In this document: in pieces, positions 44,033 to 56,905 of the stretch | Layout of the letters: every line of letters begins with the position of its first letter | Numbering within the stretch: the stretch's first letter is position 1 | NCBI GenBank assembly: GCA_028564705.1 | Contig: JAPXFQ010002159.1 | Coordinates: 62,001-126,000, forward strand | Direction: 5' to 3' | Length of the DNA: 64,000 nucleotides | Source: Apricaphanius iberus | Taxonomy: Eukaryota; Chordata; Actinopteri; Cyprinodontiformes; Aphaniidae | Notes under the pieces: model-generated | Told to the model about the DNA's origin: nothing | Databases searched by the model: none | What the model saw: only the letters and a program-made list of their open reading frames with translations | Position numbers and translations under genes: made by a program

Positions 44033-44951
44033 GTGGCACATATTTTCGGTCGCGCCTCAAGTACATCAGTCGTGCTACATGGTTACGCAGTAGGAGGGAA
44101 GGAGGAGTTAAAGATTAAAGTGGAACTGCATCAAGGATCGGCTTTGAGCCCCTTCTTATTTGTTTTGATAATGAACAGGCTGACAGATGAGGTTAGACAG
44201 GAGTCTCCATTGACTATGATGTTTGCAGATTAAATTTTGCTCTGCAGTGAGAGCAGGGCAGAGGTTTGAGGAAAAGTTGGACTGATAGAGGTATGCACTG
44301 GAAAAAAAAAGAGAGGAATGAATACATGTGTGTAAATGAGAATGACACAAGTGGAATGGTGATGTTACAGAGGGTGGAATTGAAGAAAGTAAAGGACTAT
44401 AAGTACTTAGGGTTTAAAGGTCCAAAGAAATGGAGTGTGTGGAAAAGAGGTGAAAAAGCTTGTGCAAGATAGTTGGTATGGTTGGAGAAAAGAGTCAGGT
44501 TTGATGTGTGATAAAAGGGTTACAGCAAGAATGAAGGGAAAGGTGTACAAGACAGTAGTGAGACCAGTGATGTTGTACAGTCTGGAGACAGCACCACTGA
44601 TTAAAAAACAAGAAGCAGAACTGGAGATTACAGAACTCAAGATGTTGAGATTCACTCTGGGATTAACAAGGATAGGATAGATAGGATGAGGGACATCAGA
44701 GGGACAGCTCGTGTTACATGTTTTGGAGATAAAGCCAGGGAGGCCAGACCGAGATGGTTTGTACAGGTTAAGTGGAGAGAAAACAGTTATATTGATATAA
44801 GGATGGTGAGGATGGAGCAACCAGGCATAATGCGGAGAGGAAGACCAAAAATGAGATTTATGGCTGTGGTGAAAGCGTACATGCATTTAGGATAGGAATT
44901 AATGGAGCCATATTATTCGCCGTGCCAACCCCTGAAGGGAAAAGCCGAAAG
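44033..44951 (+). pseudogene. RTE-like LINE, reverse transcriptase 3' half
   Basis: Reads VELHQGSALSPFLFVLIMNR, LTDEVRQESPLTMMFAD then a stop in place of the second Asp of the FADD motif, followed by frames with VELKKVKDYKYLGF, CGKEVKKLVQDSWYGW, YKTVVRPVMLYSLET and MRRGRPKMRFM. This is the second half of an RTE/BovB-like reverse transcriptase and its C-terminus. A 3' UTR with AACCCCTGAAGGGAAAAGCC follows to 44951. Three frames are needed. The missing catalytic Asp and the stops show it is dead. Confidence 0.7.
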
Positions 44952-45129
44952 TTAAGGAAAAAGACTCACAAAATGTAGAGCAATATATTACTAGTTACAA
45001 TTTCAGTAACTCAAATTACAAGTGCATTATAAATTGTTTTTCTGGCCAACTAATGCAACTAACCAAACCTAGTTGGATACGGTAGAACAAGGTCTACGAT
45101 CCACTTTGTCTTTTTTTTTAATAACAACT
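44952..45129. other. Short unassigned gap
   Basis: AT-rich, no gene. Confidence 0.3.
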
Positions 45130-45460
45130 GCCATTTTTAAAGCTCACTACAGCGAGTGGATTTGTTTAGTGCTTCCTGAAAAACAATGAAGACACCAAGG
45201 CGAGTGTTGTGATCCGATCAGAGGTGCAGCATTTCTGATATTTTTGGTGGAAGAGAAGATTCAGTGGAAGCTGGATGAAGTTACTGTCTATGAAAGGGTT
45301 TTCAAGGAGGTGTCGGAGCTTATAGCTTCTCATGGCTACCAGCAAGCTGAAAAAACGGCAAGAGAAATGCTGAAATCCAAATACTGCACCACAGAGGATG
45401 TCAACAGCAAAACGGGTCAGGCGAGTCAGACCAGTTACTTGGAAATAGTAATTAATTAAT
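45130..45460 (+). pseudogene. Harbinger Myb/SANT-like protein fragment
   Basis: 45244-45459 reads EEKIQWKLDEVTVYERVFKE, VSELIASHGYQQAEKTAREM and LKSKYCTTEDV, which matches the trihelix Myb/SANT-like DNA-binding domain of PIF/Harbinger elements; these proteins bring the transposase to the element ends. The upstream 45130-45200 text is the inverse of the block at 12950-13030. The frame then ends in a low-complexity tail. No transposase neighbour is present. Confidence 0.6.
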
Positions 45461-48400
45461 ATATACAGATTACTTCCCCGAAAGAGTAATCCCACAACTT
45501 TACTAATTACTTATTTTCAAAAGTAATTAGTTGATTTATTACTAGATTACTTTTCAAAAACATGAAACTCAACCTGATTTTGCTATAAGTATATTCCATC
45601 GTATAAAAGTCAAACATATGAAACAGTCGATTCTTAAAACATTTTTTATTGGTTTTAATTTTTTCCTTTATGAACACTGCATCAAGAAAATACTGTAAAT
45701 AAATTAATGCAACGGCCACTACATAGCCAAAGACAAGATTTTTCAGTTCAGCGGCACCAATTCCAGTGACTCTTAATTATATATTCACCTGTTTAGCAGC
45801 ATTAGGGCTGTCTGACGTAGAATCCACTTTAGCAGCTGCAGCTGTGATGTCAGTCGGGCTCTTGGTGAGCTTCAAATTCACCCGGTTATCTAGGTGCTTG
45901 CTCACGTTGGAAGTTTAGTTTTTCACAGTAGATAAAAGTTTCCAACGCAGAGTGTGCAGTGGACACTAGTATTTTGGTCGTTTTTACAGAATCAAACTGA
46001 AAGTAGTGCCGATACGTCCAACCATCAAACTCTTAATGCTTTTCAAAAACATTGAAAATAATAACATAAGCCATAAATTTCTGTTTAATGATGGTTGATA
46101 AGAAACATTTGGTGCATATTAAATATTTTCAATGTGTGTACCAAAGAACAAAAAATAATTTTTTTTTTCTTTTGAAAATATGTCAGCATTTTTTTTTCAA
46201 GACTAGAAATTTTGTTTAAAAGGTCTTGGATGTCCAGTTGCAATTTCATGTCTTGTTACTTTTGAACCAGTTCCCTTCTCTCAATATAGATTGTAAAATC
46301 CATTTTGTGTTGATGCCCTATTACATTCATGGCTCACTTCATCACAGACACTTGGCAGATCAAGTTGTGTGTATTACAAACACAAATGATGAATGAAAGC
46401 GCATTGATTAAGAATTTCTTTTATTTGAATCGAGAATCGCTTCTGAATCGAAAATCGTTTCTGAATCGAATCGTCACCCCAATAATCCGAATCAAATTGA
46501 ATCGTGAGCATCAGGCAGTGAGCATAATGGCAGTGACCAGTGCGAAAAATAGATTAATAAGAATAGGAAGAAAGGGGACTCAGAAAAAGTGTACACCATA
46601 AGCTTGTAAGAAAAATATACAAAGTTTTAAATCTGAATTCAATCTGACCTTAAAATGTGCTACAGAAAAACTGTAATATAACATTAGATGTGCATCATAA
46701 AATTTCTAAAACAACTGCTATATGTAAACAATCATAGTAAAAACAGACAGAGAAAATGAAAAGAGAAAATAATTTATTGATAACTTTAAATGACTGACAA
46801 AGGGTACAAAAAGGGTTCTTGAGAATAAAAATAGTGCACTCTTTAAATCCTAAATCTTTCTGTTCTCATGGGCACAATTTAGGGATGCGCTCTTGTGCTG
46901 GATTACTTGCTGCCATTTATGGGGAAACTGAGCAAAGATATCGGCCCCGGACAACAGAAAAAGACTCGATATGCGAGGCCAGCCACACCCTGACAGGAAA
47001 AAAGCAGGCCTGCTAAACTACCATTTTACGGTAAAGAGCATAATTCTTCTCAAGGTGTATTGTTCTCAAGGTTGTATTCTTGCTTGTCGACTCTCACTGA
47101 TAAAAACTGCAGTATAAATAAAATATAAATGCAAACATAAAAACTTATGAGCATGCTCTAACACAACTGATCAGTTAAAGAACACCAGCATGAGTTACAG
47201 ATGTTTCTATTCCCCTTAAAAAACTAAACTGAAGGGGCTTCTTGCCATTTAAATCTAACACAAAGCGCTTGAAATCGGCAAAAGCAAACAAAGGGGTTTT
47301 ACAAAAAAGAGAAAAAAAAAAAGAGGGCACTCTATGATAAAAAAGGATGAATTTAACAATAATAATTAAATAAAATTAGTAATAGTAATAATAATGACAG
47401 TATACTAAATCCTTAACATAAAAAGTTGCCACCAATAAACTCTGATAAAATCGATTTTAATAATATAAAATATAAACAACTGGTTAGAGATAACAGAATA
47501 AAAGTGAAATCTTTATTGTAATTCTGTGAAGTGACTGGAAGGAGAACGACTGACTTCTGACTTTTAAACAATGTAAAAAGTATTTCTGTGACCTATTGAT
47601 AATGTTGAATGAATGCTTTTGGTTTTGTTACGGTTGAATGTGAGTGATTTCCTTGCTCTAAGGGTTCTAGCTCAAAGGTTATTGATAGAAATGCGCAGTT
47701 AAAAGAAAAGCTATAGGCTTGGTTTTTCCTTCATGAGGTGTTGATCCAGGCTGTTTTTCCTTTTTCTCCTCTGGAATTTTGAGCGCTTTGAAAACTGTCT
47801 CCGCTCTCGTCTTCTTTCTCTTGGAGCTTTCCCAAAAGTTATTCCTTTTTAATTTGTGCGTCTGTTCAAAACGCCCGTCGCACAGTCAGATCTGTGGATG
47901 CATAAAGCAGAGTTTTAAACACCATAAAAGGCAGGATCTTTGGCAGCTGAGACAGAGGACAGGCACATTCTGCAAACTTAGCTCACATACAGAATACCAG
48001 TGCTGCGCGTGCACTGTAAAGACTTATATTGCTGTCTGACAGGCCAACCACAAACACACACACACACACCACACCACACATTAGCTTGCCTCTTGTGTCT
48101 GGAACAAACACCGAGAGAGGTTATTTAACAGTGCTGAAATTACTTGGAAAAACAATAGCAGTTTCGGAGTCTTAAAGTAATAAGAAACGACTAGTAATCA
48201 TGAAAGACAAACACACACAGTCTATTTGACGAGAAACGGAAAACAGCTGGAAAAAGTTAACAAGAAAGTAGCCTCTGATTACTTACCAAGAAGTTGTCCA
48301 GTATGGGAAAAATACAGTGTGACCGCTGAGTTGTTTTATCTGATTTTGTGGCTTCTTGTTATAGGGAAAAAGATCTGCTGTGAAACTTAGCTGTGCTCTT

Positions 48401-48761
48401 GCTTGGGCACTCCCAGCTGAAAAAAAATAAAATAAAATATAAAGGGAAAAGGAAAAAGCTGCTCATATTGTCGGGTTGAGAGCTTTACATTAATAAAAAG
48501 GGGCTTATTTTGAAAAAGGGATAATTTGTAAATAATTTGAATTTTAAATATCTATTTTAATATTTTTGAGTGAAGAATGAGTAATATTGTGAGATTGCTA
48601 AATATCTTAATCTTCAGAAAACCAAAAAAGGGGGGGAGAAAGAAACACTCACTCACGCTGATGCATGCTCCTGTAATCGTTCTACTTAGTGTGTTTTTTT
48701 AATATGTAGCTTTGATGTCAGGGAGTATAAAAGAATAATAATAATGAAAAGTATAAACAGG
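45461..48761. other. Gene-poor AT-rich region
   Basis: No gene seen in 3.3 kb. Element scraps are present: AATCCCACAACTTTACTAATT at about 45490 and GCATTAGGGCTGTCTGACG at about 45800 (parts of a widespread fish DNA transposon), and a cluster of GAATCG repeats at 46418-46500 before a GTCACCCCA, a hAT-like end. A short AC repeat lies at 48053-48068. The 86-codon open frame at 47779-48039 has no domain. Confidence 0.35.
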
Positions 48762-49147
48762 AACTCCATCCATCCATCCATCCATCCATCCATTTTCTTT
48801 ACCGCTTAATCCTTAATGGGTCACGGGGGGTGCTGGTGCCTATCTCCAGCTGTCAATGGGCGAGAGGCGGGGTACACCCTGGACAGGTTGCCAGTCCATC
48901 ACAGGGCAGGACAAACAGGACAAACAACCATGCACACACTCACACCTAAGGACAATTTGGTGACATCAATTAACCTGACATTCATGTTTTTGGACTGTGG
49001 GAGGAAGCCGGAGTACCCGGAGGGAACCCACGCATGCACGGGGAGAACATGCAAACTCCATGCAGAAAGGCCCTGGGCCGGGATATGAACCCACAACCTT
49101 CTTGCTGCAAGGCAACAGTGCTAACCACTGCGCCACCGTGCAGCCCA
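48762..49147 (-). mobile_element. tRNA-headed SINE, copy 3, minus strand
   Basis: On the minus strand the head reads GGGCTGCACGGTGGCGCAGT, with TGGCGCAGTGG as an exact A-box match and GGTTCATATCC as a near B box, so an RNA polymerase III promoter is still visible. The body has GAGTTTGCATGTTC and CAGTTAAT blocks and the tail is (GGAT)n at 48766-48793. Of the three copies in the window this is the most complete. Confidence 0.75.
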
Positions 49148-49873
49148 TAAACAGGAACTCCAGAATTTAAAATTATTTAAAGAGAGAGGACAAAGTTTAA
49201 ATCTTATGATTTAATCTAATGATTAAAATATATGGGGAAATCAAGATAATTGAAAATGATAACCTAGATGATCCTATTTCATTTCTGACATGAAACATGT
49301 CTCACAAATCTGGAAAAGCAGAGAAGAAAGGAATCAGGGCACCTTCCAGAATTTATGAAAACTCTTAATATGTATTCAAGGATAAAGCAGGCCTAAATAA
49401 ACACACTATCAGGTTAAAATGATGATAGAAATAATTACTATTCAACCCTATAGGAAAAGATAGGACAAAACAGATGAATAAACCAAATTGGAAAATAAGG
49501 AAAACACTAACTATGTGCTGATGAATTTACATGATGTTTTTCCCTCTGGGCGTGTCTCATGGCCCCCGGTTCTAAAAGAAAAAGTGGGGTTGTGGAACTG
49601 AAAATGATGGAACCATGTTTGAAATGAGACTGAGAAGTGACTTTTGAACCCTGTAGAAATCGGCTCTGGCTGACTTAATGCACACAAGAACAAAGGAGAA
49701 TGACCTGCATCACAAAGGTGACTAAAGCTGCATACTCTGAACTTGGAAAAAAAGAAAGAAAACAAGCTCTACTTATGAGACTGGCCGGTACACACAAAAC
49801 TCCTCCTCCTCCTCCTCCTCCCATGAACAATGTGTTTTACATCAGCTGAATGGCAAATAAAGTTACTTTTTAA
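49148..49873. other. No gene seen
   Basis: AT-rich sequence with a CTC microsatellite at 49801-49822. Nothing else to assign. Confidence 0.35.
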
Positions 49874-52203
49874 TAGGGCTGAACGATTTTGGAAAATAAT
49901 CTAATTGCGATTTTTTTCTTCAATATTGCGATTGCGATTTAATGTGCAATTATTTTTGTCGGGCTTTTGTCATGCATTTTTTAATTAATGCAATCAAAAA
50001 TATTGTGTATTATAGACAGATTTTTATACATAATTTATTCTATTCCATAAGATTAGTTACTTATTTTAAGACAAAGGCAAATATTAACAACTTTATCTAC
50101 TTTTAATCATCACACTCAATGGTCATCGGTGTCGTTCTGCAATCAAGGTTTTCTTCCTTTTGATCCCAGCTAATAATTCCCTCCGGCTGCAATGTTTACC
50201 TCCATGTGGTTATCCAGGAAGTAAGATGCTTGAAGCAACAAGCTCTGATTTTTAATTCTCCATCGATCTAATGCACTTTCAGACTCTGGTATGGCTCCGT
50301 AGAGCGGTTTGATCTCAGGTCAGTTGCAAAATACTCCGCTGTTTTCGGTGCGGCTTTACCTTTCTGTCGGCATTTTTTATACAGCGCAGGTTAAATGTGG
50401 CTCAAATGTGTGTCTGAGATTGAATCCTAGCTTATTCATCATGGTTAACAAAGCATACTTTTGGCTATAAAACCCATTATAGCACGAATTATTTCAGTGT
50501 GCCGTTTTTTTATGTTCGTAAGGAGTGATTCTTTCAAACAGCTCGGTCAGCGATCCCTATCGCCTCGAAGTTTGTTTACTGGAAATTTAAACACTGGCGG
50601 CGGTCAGTTTAGCCGTGCAACTCTCATATATGGTGGTGTGATGTTTTTAGGTGTTGATAAAGGTTCGTACTGTAGCCTACCTCGTGAGGCAGCAACAATA
50701 CCAAGACGGGTTCTGGCGTTGCGCAGCATCAACGTTTTCATAGCAGATATAATTTCTCACAACTGATGTACTGTTCCTCTTTGGTACTAACTATTGTGTA
50801 GTGTTGGATTCTGTTAAGCTTTTGGTCATTTTATAACTGGTTAAAGTGCCATGTCTCCTTCTCTCCCTGCATTGTTTGCAAGTCACTGACTTTAGCAGAC
50901 TTTAGAGTCTGGAGAAAAGGATAAAGAGATGCTCCTCATGAAACTGTTGGAGATAAACAAGCCTACTCCCATGAAAACTGAAACCGGATCGGGGTGCTGT
51001 GGGGTGCGTCTGGAGAGGTTGAAGACATTTTGTGGATTTAAATTCAGTCTAGACAATTTAGGATTTCATGGATAGATACAACCAGTAGATGTGGTTGTAG
51101 TTAAGGTGGAAAAAGGAAACAATATAATTTAGAGACAATGGGTGATAATAAAATAGTTATGGTCAAAAAGCATGGAAAAGGGCTAACAAACCTTTAGAGA
51201 AATTAAACCCAGTAATACCTCATGCAAATTCAGCAAATAAACAAAAGATAAATTTCAAGGTGTCATTAGGCTATAATAAAGCAAAACCTTTAGGGAAAGT
51301 ATGGGAAAGCATGTCTTACACTTCTTTGAGACAATAATCTAAATGACAATTTTAGACAGTTACTGAAAATATTATGTCAACACCAGCATAAATATCAAGT
51401 ATGATCATTACTAAAAATATAAATGCAAGATTCCAAAAGCAGCCGGTGGATGCTACGCTATCCCACAATGCAGCGGACGCCCCGAAATCATAGAAGAAGA
51501 AGGACCTAGCTAAAAATGGCTACAGACGAACTGTCAACCATTGACACCGCCGCAGTTTCGGCAGATAAATGTACATGAAGCGATGTTACTGATTACCGTA
51601 ATTGTTTTTTGACTGATTAAAGATTTAAGTTGTTAAGTCATACCAGACAAAATAACGGCTAGAGGATGGCGGGACCACAGGCGAACGTAACGTTAAGATC
51701 TGGGTCAACAGAACAGTCATACGGGTCAAAGGACATGCAAAATGGTGGAGCAGTACGTCTGATTTCATGCCTATTACGCGATTGTTTGCTATGCAGTATT
51801 TACTACATTAACGGGCGAGTAATAGTTGCTACGTACCATATAGTAAATATTAAGGATTTGGATGCAGGGAATGTCAAAGTCCATTTCTGTATAAGCTGTA
51901 ATTGTTTCCCATAAATTGCTCTTTGAGATTGCATTTTGCAAAAACATATTTAGCTTGTACTTTTAAATATATATATATAAGTATTGAAGTTTGTTTTTGT
52001 TAGGTTTTTTTGCATTATTAATCATCTACTCTAATCTAAAGTTTTATTTTTCACAAAAAATTTGCAACATTGTATGTTTATAATTGGTGCAATAAAAATA
52101 GATATTTTACAGGACTGGATGAATAATCGTGATTAATAATTGTGATTACAATATTGATCAAAATAATCGTGATTACTATTTTGGACATAATCGTGCAGCC
52201 CTA
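49874..52203. mobile_element. 2.3-kb element with hAT-like termini
   Basis: Begins TAGGGCTGAACGATTTTGG and ends with the inverted ATAATCGTGCAGCCCTA. Both ends have ATCGTGATT/AATTGCGATT sub-repeats. The 8 bases outside differ (CTTTTTAA left, TGTCAGAT right), so no target-site duplication supports it as one insertion. Interior frames (50461-50766, 51666-51914) show no transposase motif. It may be two fused or recombined copies. Confidence 0.5.
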
Positions 52204-54680
52204 TGTCAGATAATTAACTAGTATCCACAAGAAATTCTCTGCAGGTGATGGAGAAAAGAGGTGCCTTTAGCAGAATTGATGAAGGTCCAGTGGACCCCTG
52301 AGACCACACGAGATGATCCAGAGGAAATTACACAATACATTGAGTGAAGATTCATCTGATGTGCTCCGAGGAACACCAACCAGCATCCAGATCAAAGGCA
52401 GTTCAACGAAGCATCATCTGAGCCACCGCGCCAAAGCCAAGAAGCAACTCAGGAGACTACCAATCGGAGGAATAAGACTGAAAGAACCAAGGAAGATGAG
52501 AAAGATTGTGGTCTGATCATTGCTCTCTATTAAGTAATTGCAGGAAAAGTGCTGGTCCTGAAGGAGGTGAAAATGACACCTAGAGGAACAGAAAACAACG
52601 CCCAATCACCAGAGCAACTGCAAAGGAAAGCAGCCAGAAGGAACTGTCTACCCCAGCAAAGTTAAGTAAATCGGCACGAAAGTATGATGCAATATGCCAC
52701 ATACCACACCACACCAGATCAGTCAGTCACCAGTATTCAGCAAATTAAAAGCAAAATCATTCACATATATCACAAACATATATACGCTTTAACATCTATA
52801 GGAAAATTAAACAAGTTAAATAGGGACAATATATAGATTTCTGGTTTCAAAGTTACGTGAGAACAATTAACAAAACCCTCACCTGTTCATTGCTAACAGG
52901 GTTAACAACTACACCTGTCACTACGCCAACCAGTAAAGCGAATCACCAATCTGGCAGCGCCGACAGTAGCGGATACCCCAAGCCCACTGCCATTTAGTAC
53001 CAACACAAGGAACCACACATAGAACTGCTAACTTAGTTGCACTGGGTGTAAAACTTCCTTTGAGTTAAACTATGAACTATAGGAAAGATACATTTGAGAA
53101 ATACACATTAGTACATAAAAAAGCCTGTAGATTTTAATAATGTCTATCGATGGATCATTATTTTAAATTGACAATTTGTGGAATTAAACAGAAAGTGCAC
53201 AATCAATTACACAACTACAGAGGTGTGTAAAATTTTCAGGATCCAATATCTAAATAGCAAATCAACAAAACAGTTTATGAAGCTTAGGGTTTTACACATT
53301 AGCATGACCATATTTATTACCATAGTAGTTTGATATAAGAACCATTAAGTCATGCATGTGATAATGGGCAATGACAACTGTGTGAGATGATATCTTGCTG
53401 AAAAACTTGCCTCTATGATGGATAGGTTTTTACAAGATGGTGGGATTAAAAATGCCTGTTATAGTGAGTATGTAAATTAAATATCAATCTTGATAAAATG
53501 TTGATGAGGTATTTAAAGGAAGACTTAAAGTAAAGGCAGGATTTGATTCAATTTTGTCTGATTGCAATTAACAGAATGTAGAATGTATTTATTTCACTTG
53601 TTACAATTAGCAGTGAATCCTGGATTATATAGATGATGTTTTGAGCACTTAGGTTAGAAAATTAGAAAGAACTAGTAAAATAACTTTAATAGTAATTTAG
53701 TAGAAATTAAGTATTTACTATGAGTGCTGGGACGAGTTGCGGGGGGTGGTTAGAACTAAATTTAGGAAATTAGAGATGAATGATAATTAATGTGGCAATT
53801 AGTGCGACCATAGTACTAATTGTAATGTCTTTTTGGCATCTTGCATCATACCCATCGAGAGACGAGTACGGATACATTGATGAACTTGACTGCTGTGTCA
53901 CAACCGATCCAGCTGGAAAGAGCTACAGTGAACTGTCCTCTCCACCTCCTACACATCCAAGTATCCTAGCCAATAACTTCTCCACACAGCCATTCCAAGT
54001 CTTAAAGTGCCTCTGAATAAATAAAGTCCACCTCCCATCAGTCCTCACCAAGACCCACATGAACAATCTCCATTGTGTCTTTGTTTTATCTGCTTCATTC
54101 ATCTTTCCTTTGTATAAACAATCGAGACATTCTGTCACTTTTATTAGCAATATTTTTATGGACAATTGGGACATTTTCACTGATTTGTTGTAAAACTCAG
54201 TATGGACAGTAATAATATATAATAATATATACATAATATATGTATAATAATACATTTAGAGAGCCATTTAAATGTATAGCTAAGTTAGATAAACCATGTT
54301 TTGCATTTAATCACATTTTAAGTCGACTCCACAATCATTTGCATTTAATAAATTTGTCTTTGAAAATGACTCATTGTGTCAGTCAAGGTGCTTCGCCGTG
54401 CCTGAGGGTAGTCGTCCTGGCCAGGGGGGCTGTGAAACAGTTTTTTTCCTACTTAAAAGAAACGCATCCGGCAGGTTTTTCGGTTTCACACAGCGAACAA
54501 CCACTAACACAAGCTTATTTGATTGATTATGTGTTACTCAAGATGCATATACTCCCATACTAATGTCCCTGTATCTTAACTTTTGTATACTTCCATCTAT
54601 TACTCACAGTTGTGCTTTTTTTTCACATGCATTAGTCATTAGTTAGTTTAGCTAGAGTGTGGCGATCTTTAGAAATCGCC
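52204..54680. other. Probable 3' internal part of an LTR element
   Basis: No domain recognised. Because a polypurine tract and LTR follow, this stretch should be the 3' part of a retroviral or Gypsy-like element. A frame at 53780-54016 begins with a hydrophobic stretch (INVAISATIVLIVMSFW) followed by a polar tail, which would fit a membrane-protein end, but the evidence is thin. Many stops in all frames. Confidence 0.3.
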
Positions 54681-55163
54681 AGAGGGGGGAAATGTAGAAG
54701 GCAGATTCATATTATATTACACTGTTAGGATTGATGTTTATATAACTAGTTTCCATATTGCAAGATCTCCCCCATTAGCAAGGAATGTTTGATACGGCCA
54801 AAGGGTTGTTTGTGCAAAGATCTGGCAGAACATCGACTTACTGAGGATTTCCAAGAAAACAGTCAAAATCTGATAGGGGTCGACATGACATGGCTCCAGT
54901 CTAGGAAAGCACAGCTGGAATCCATCATTTAGGCACCACACTTGTGTGTATGCAAGATGTGCACGTTCCCCCGTGCGCAGAAAAGTACTTAAAAATCTGT
55001 AGAGTCAGAGAGTCTCGGGTACGATCGTTTGATGATGTATTATGGTATGATCTTTTGTCATAATTTTGTGGCATTTGATTAAAACCTGGCCCCAGGCTGC
55101 ATATCCATTCTCTAAGGCTGTGTCTATGTTTTTTAATACTTGATGATACTCTGAGAACCAACA
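54681..55163 (+). mobile_element. Polypurine tract and 3' LTR
   Basis: AGAGGGGGGAAA at 54681-54692 is a typical polypurine tract, the primer site for plus-strand DNA in retroviruses. TGTAGAAGGCAG follows at once as an LTR start. The LTR could end at a CA near 55163 (about 470 bp). ATTAAA at about 55078 may be the poly(A) signal. The matching 5' LTR is not in view. Confidence 0.5.
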
Positions 55164-55237
55164 ATGTGTCCATACTTGCCAACCTTGAGACCTCCAAATT
55201 AGGGAGACGTTTAAAAGGTGTGGTGTTGTAGGGTAGG

Positions 55238-55362
55238 GTTATTATCGATAACGAAAAGGCATGTTTACTGGAGAGCACTAACATCCACGTATGGAGTCCC
55301 TTTAATCAACAGTGGAGACCAAGGTTATTATCGTTAACGAAAACGACACGTTTACTGGAGAG
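55238..55362 (+). repeat. Pair of 38-bp direct repeats
   Basis: GGTTATTATCGATAACGAAA then a short variable part and TTTACTGGAGAGC at 55238-55276 recur at 55321-55362 as GGTTATTATCGTTAACGAAA with the same end. They lie about 85 bases apart next to a ZBED hAT remnant. Confidence 0.7.
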
Positions 55363-55389
55363 CTGTTCAACTGGATCACAGATCTGCTG

Positions 55390-56161
55390 TTGAGGAGTAG
55401 TCAGTAACGGTAGCTAGCTTGGTCTGAAATATCCCTCTTTGTTCCATGTACATGTATGGCAGTTTTGCTGAAATATTTACGGTCTGGCAAGACGTACCTG
55501 GGATCCAGCTTTTTCACCATCATCTTGAAGCCGTCTTTCTCCTCATTATGTATAAGAACCATATCCTTAACGAGGTGGAATGTGATTGCATTAGTTATTT
55601 CCACCCACCGCTTGCTCTTTTTCTCATAAAGAATCCCTTTAAAAAACGCGTCTTTAATGGACGTGTGACTGCTACTTCCAGTTGTAGCTGTCGAGGTGGA
55701 GGGTGCAGATCTAAGCTTAAGACATTCTTTATACTCTAATACGTGTTTTCAGCTAAGGTGGTGAAGCAAGTTGCTAATATTACCGCCGCCGGCCACCACT
55801 TTTGCTCGACAGCATTTCCAAGTGACAGTTGTTTGGTCCACATCTGACATTTTGAAGCCGAAGAAATTCCATACTGCTGATGTGGCTCCTCTTTTTGGAA
55901 TAAGTTGTTCTGGGTCAGCAATCTGTGCGTCGCTCTTACAGCACCTGCCAGCAGCCATTCTTCATTAAAAACTTTGTTGTTTACTTGCTTGGTTCACTTC
56001 ACATGTAGCATTGATTTCGGTCCCCGCAGAAATGCGTCCCCACATCAAACGTTCCAAGCATTGTCTCGGCTATTCACCAGTATAGAGTTATGTGAAAAAT
56101 TCATATCATAACAAAAATAAACACCGGTATTCGGTAAGAACCAATATACCATTCAGCCCTA
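55390..56161 (-). pseudogene. hAT transposase remnant (ZBED type), 5' part
   Basis: The element starts on the minus strand with TAGGGCTGAATGGTATATTG (56161 downward). The gene begins near 55958: MAAGRCCKSD, then a BED zinc finger (TSAVWNFFGFKMS, VTWKCCRAKV, GNISNLLHHLS). After a stop, another frame at 55604-55401 reads MEITNAITFHLVKDMVL, NEEKDGFKMMVKKLDPRYVL and PDRKYFSKTAI, the segment that follows the BED finger in ZBED transposases. The RNase H-like catalytic core is absent; the copy is cut near the direct repeats at 55238-55362. Confidence 0.75.
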
Positions 56162-56250
56162 AAATTTTATCATGTAAATTGAAAGAACTTTATTTTCTTT
56201 CCTCAGTGCAGGACTAGATTCTAAGTTATATCGAGTGATCATTTAACTTA

Positions 56251-56905
56251 ATGGCGGCGCGTGCACACGCAGCAGCTTCTCTCTCACCAGACCAAAAAGT
56301 GTTTTCATGTTTTTCGTCCAGTAAGTCTCAGTGTTCTTGTACGTCTTCGTTGCGTTTATCTTCCCTTAAGCGTGTTTATAGCCGAACATTTTTGCTCGAC
56401 AGCGGCAGAAACAAAGTTTTTGAGTTAAACTCTGTGGACGCTGAAGACCTGAATGATCTGGATCTTCTCCGGAGGCCTACTCAATCACCGCCCCCCACTC
56501 CTGCACCTCTCCAACAATGGAAGCGCCTCAAGCGTTGTGAAAGGAAGCAGAAGAGGGGTAAGCGCTGTGGTATCCGAGCTAGGCTAGCGGCTAGCCCACA
56601 CAAACCCGCTATCCCTTCCATCGTTCTGGCCAACATACGCTCATTAGACAACAAACTGGACTACATCCGACTACTACGTTCATCTAAAAGGAATGTTGTG
56701 TTTTTGTGTTCACGGAAACATGGCTCAGCGACAGTGTCCCAGACCGCCCCATTTAGCTCGACCAGCTGACATGCTATTGTGACGACAGAGTTGTCATCAC
56801 AGAGAGTAAGACCCATGGTGGCGGACTTTGTGTTTATATCAATGACGCTTGGTGCCGTGATGCTGTTGTAGTCTGCAATCACTGCTCACTAGTGCTGAAA
56901 TTTAT
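56251..56905 (+). pseudogene. 5' end of a Rex1/CR1-type LINE
   Basis: A 172-codon frame from an ATG begins MAARAHAAASLSPDQKVFSC and has a basic stretch RCERKQKRGKRCGIRARL. At 56627 it reaches LANIRSLDNKLDYIRLLRS, the beginning of an APE-type endonuclease; the TETW motif is damaged, and after a stop the frame resumes with THGGGLCVYINDAWCRDAV. The element ends at about 56905. It is the opposite pattern to most LINE copies, which lose the 5' end. Its 3' two thirds are absent. Confidence 0.65.

Noticed and set aside
49067..49147. A possible tRNA gene on the minus strand.
   Set aside because: A and B boxes are present, but the sequence continues into a SINE body and the arms of a tRNA do not fold; it is a SINE head.
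49874..52203. A complete autonomous hAT transposon.
   Set aside because: The ends match, but there is no 8-bp duplication and no transposase frame, so I call it only an element with hAT-like ends.
53780..54016. A retroviral envelope transmembrane protein end.
   Set aside because: One hydrophobic stretch before an LTR is suggestive, but no envelope motif is present, so I made no envelope call.
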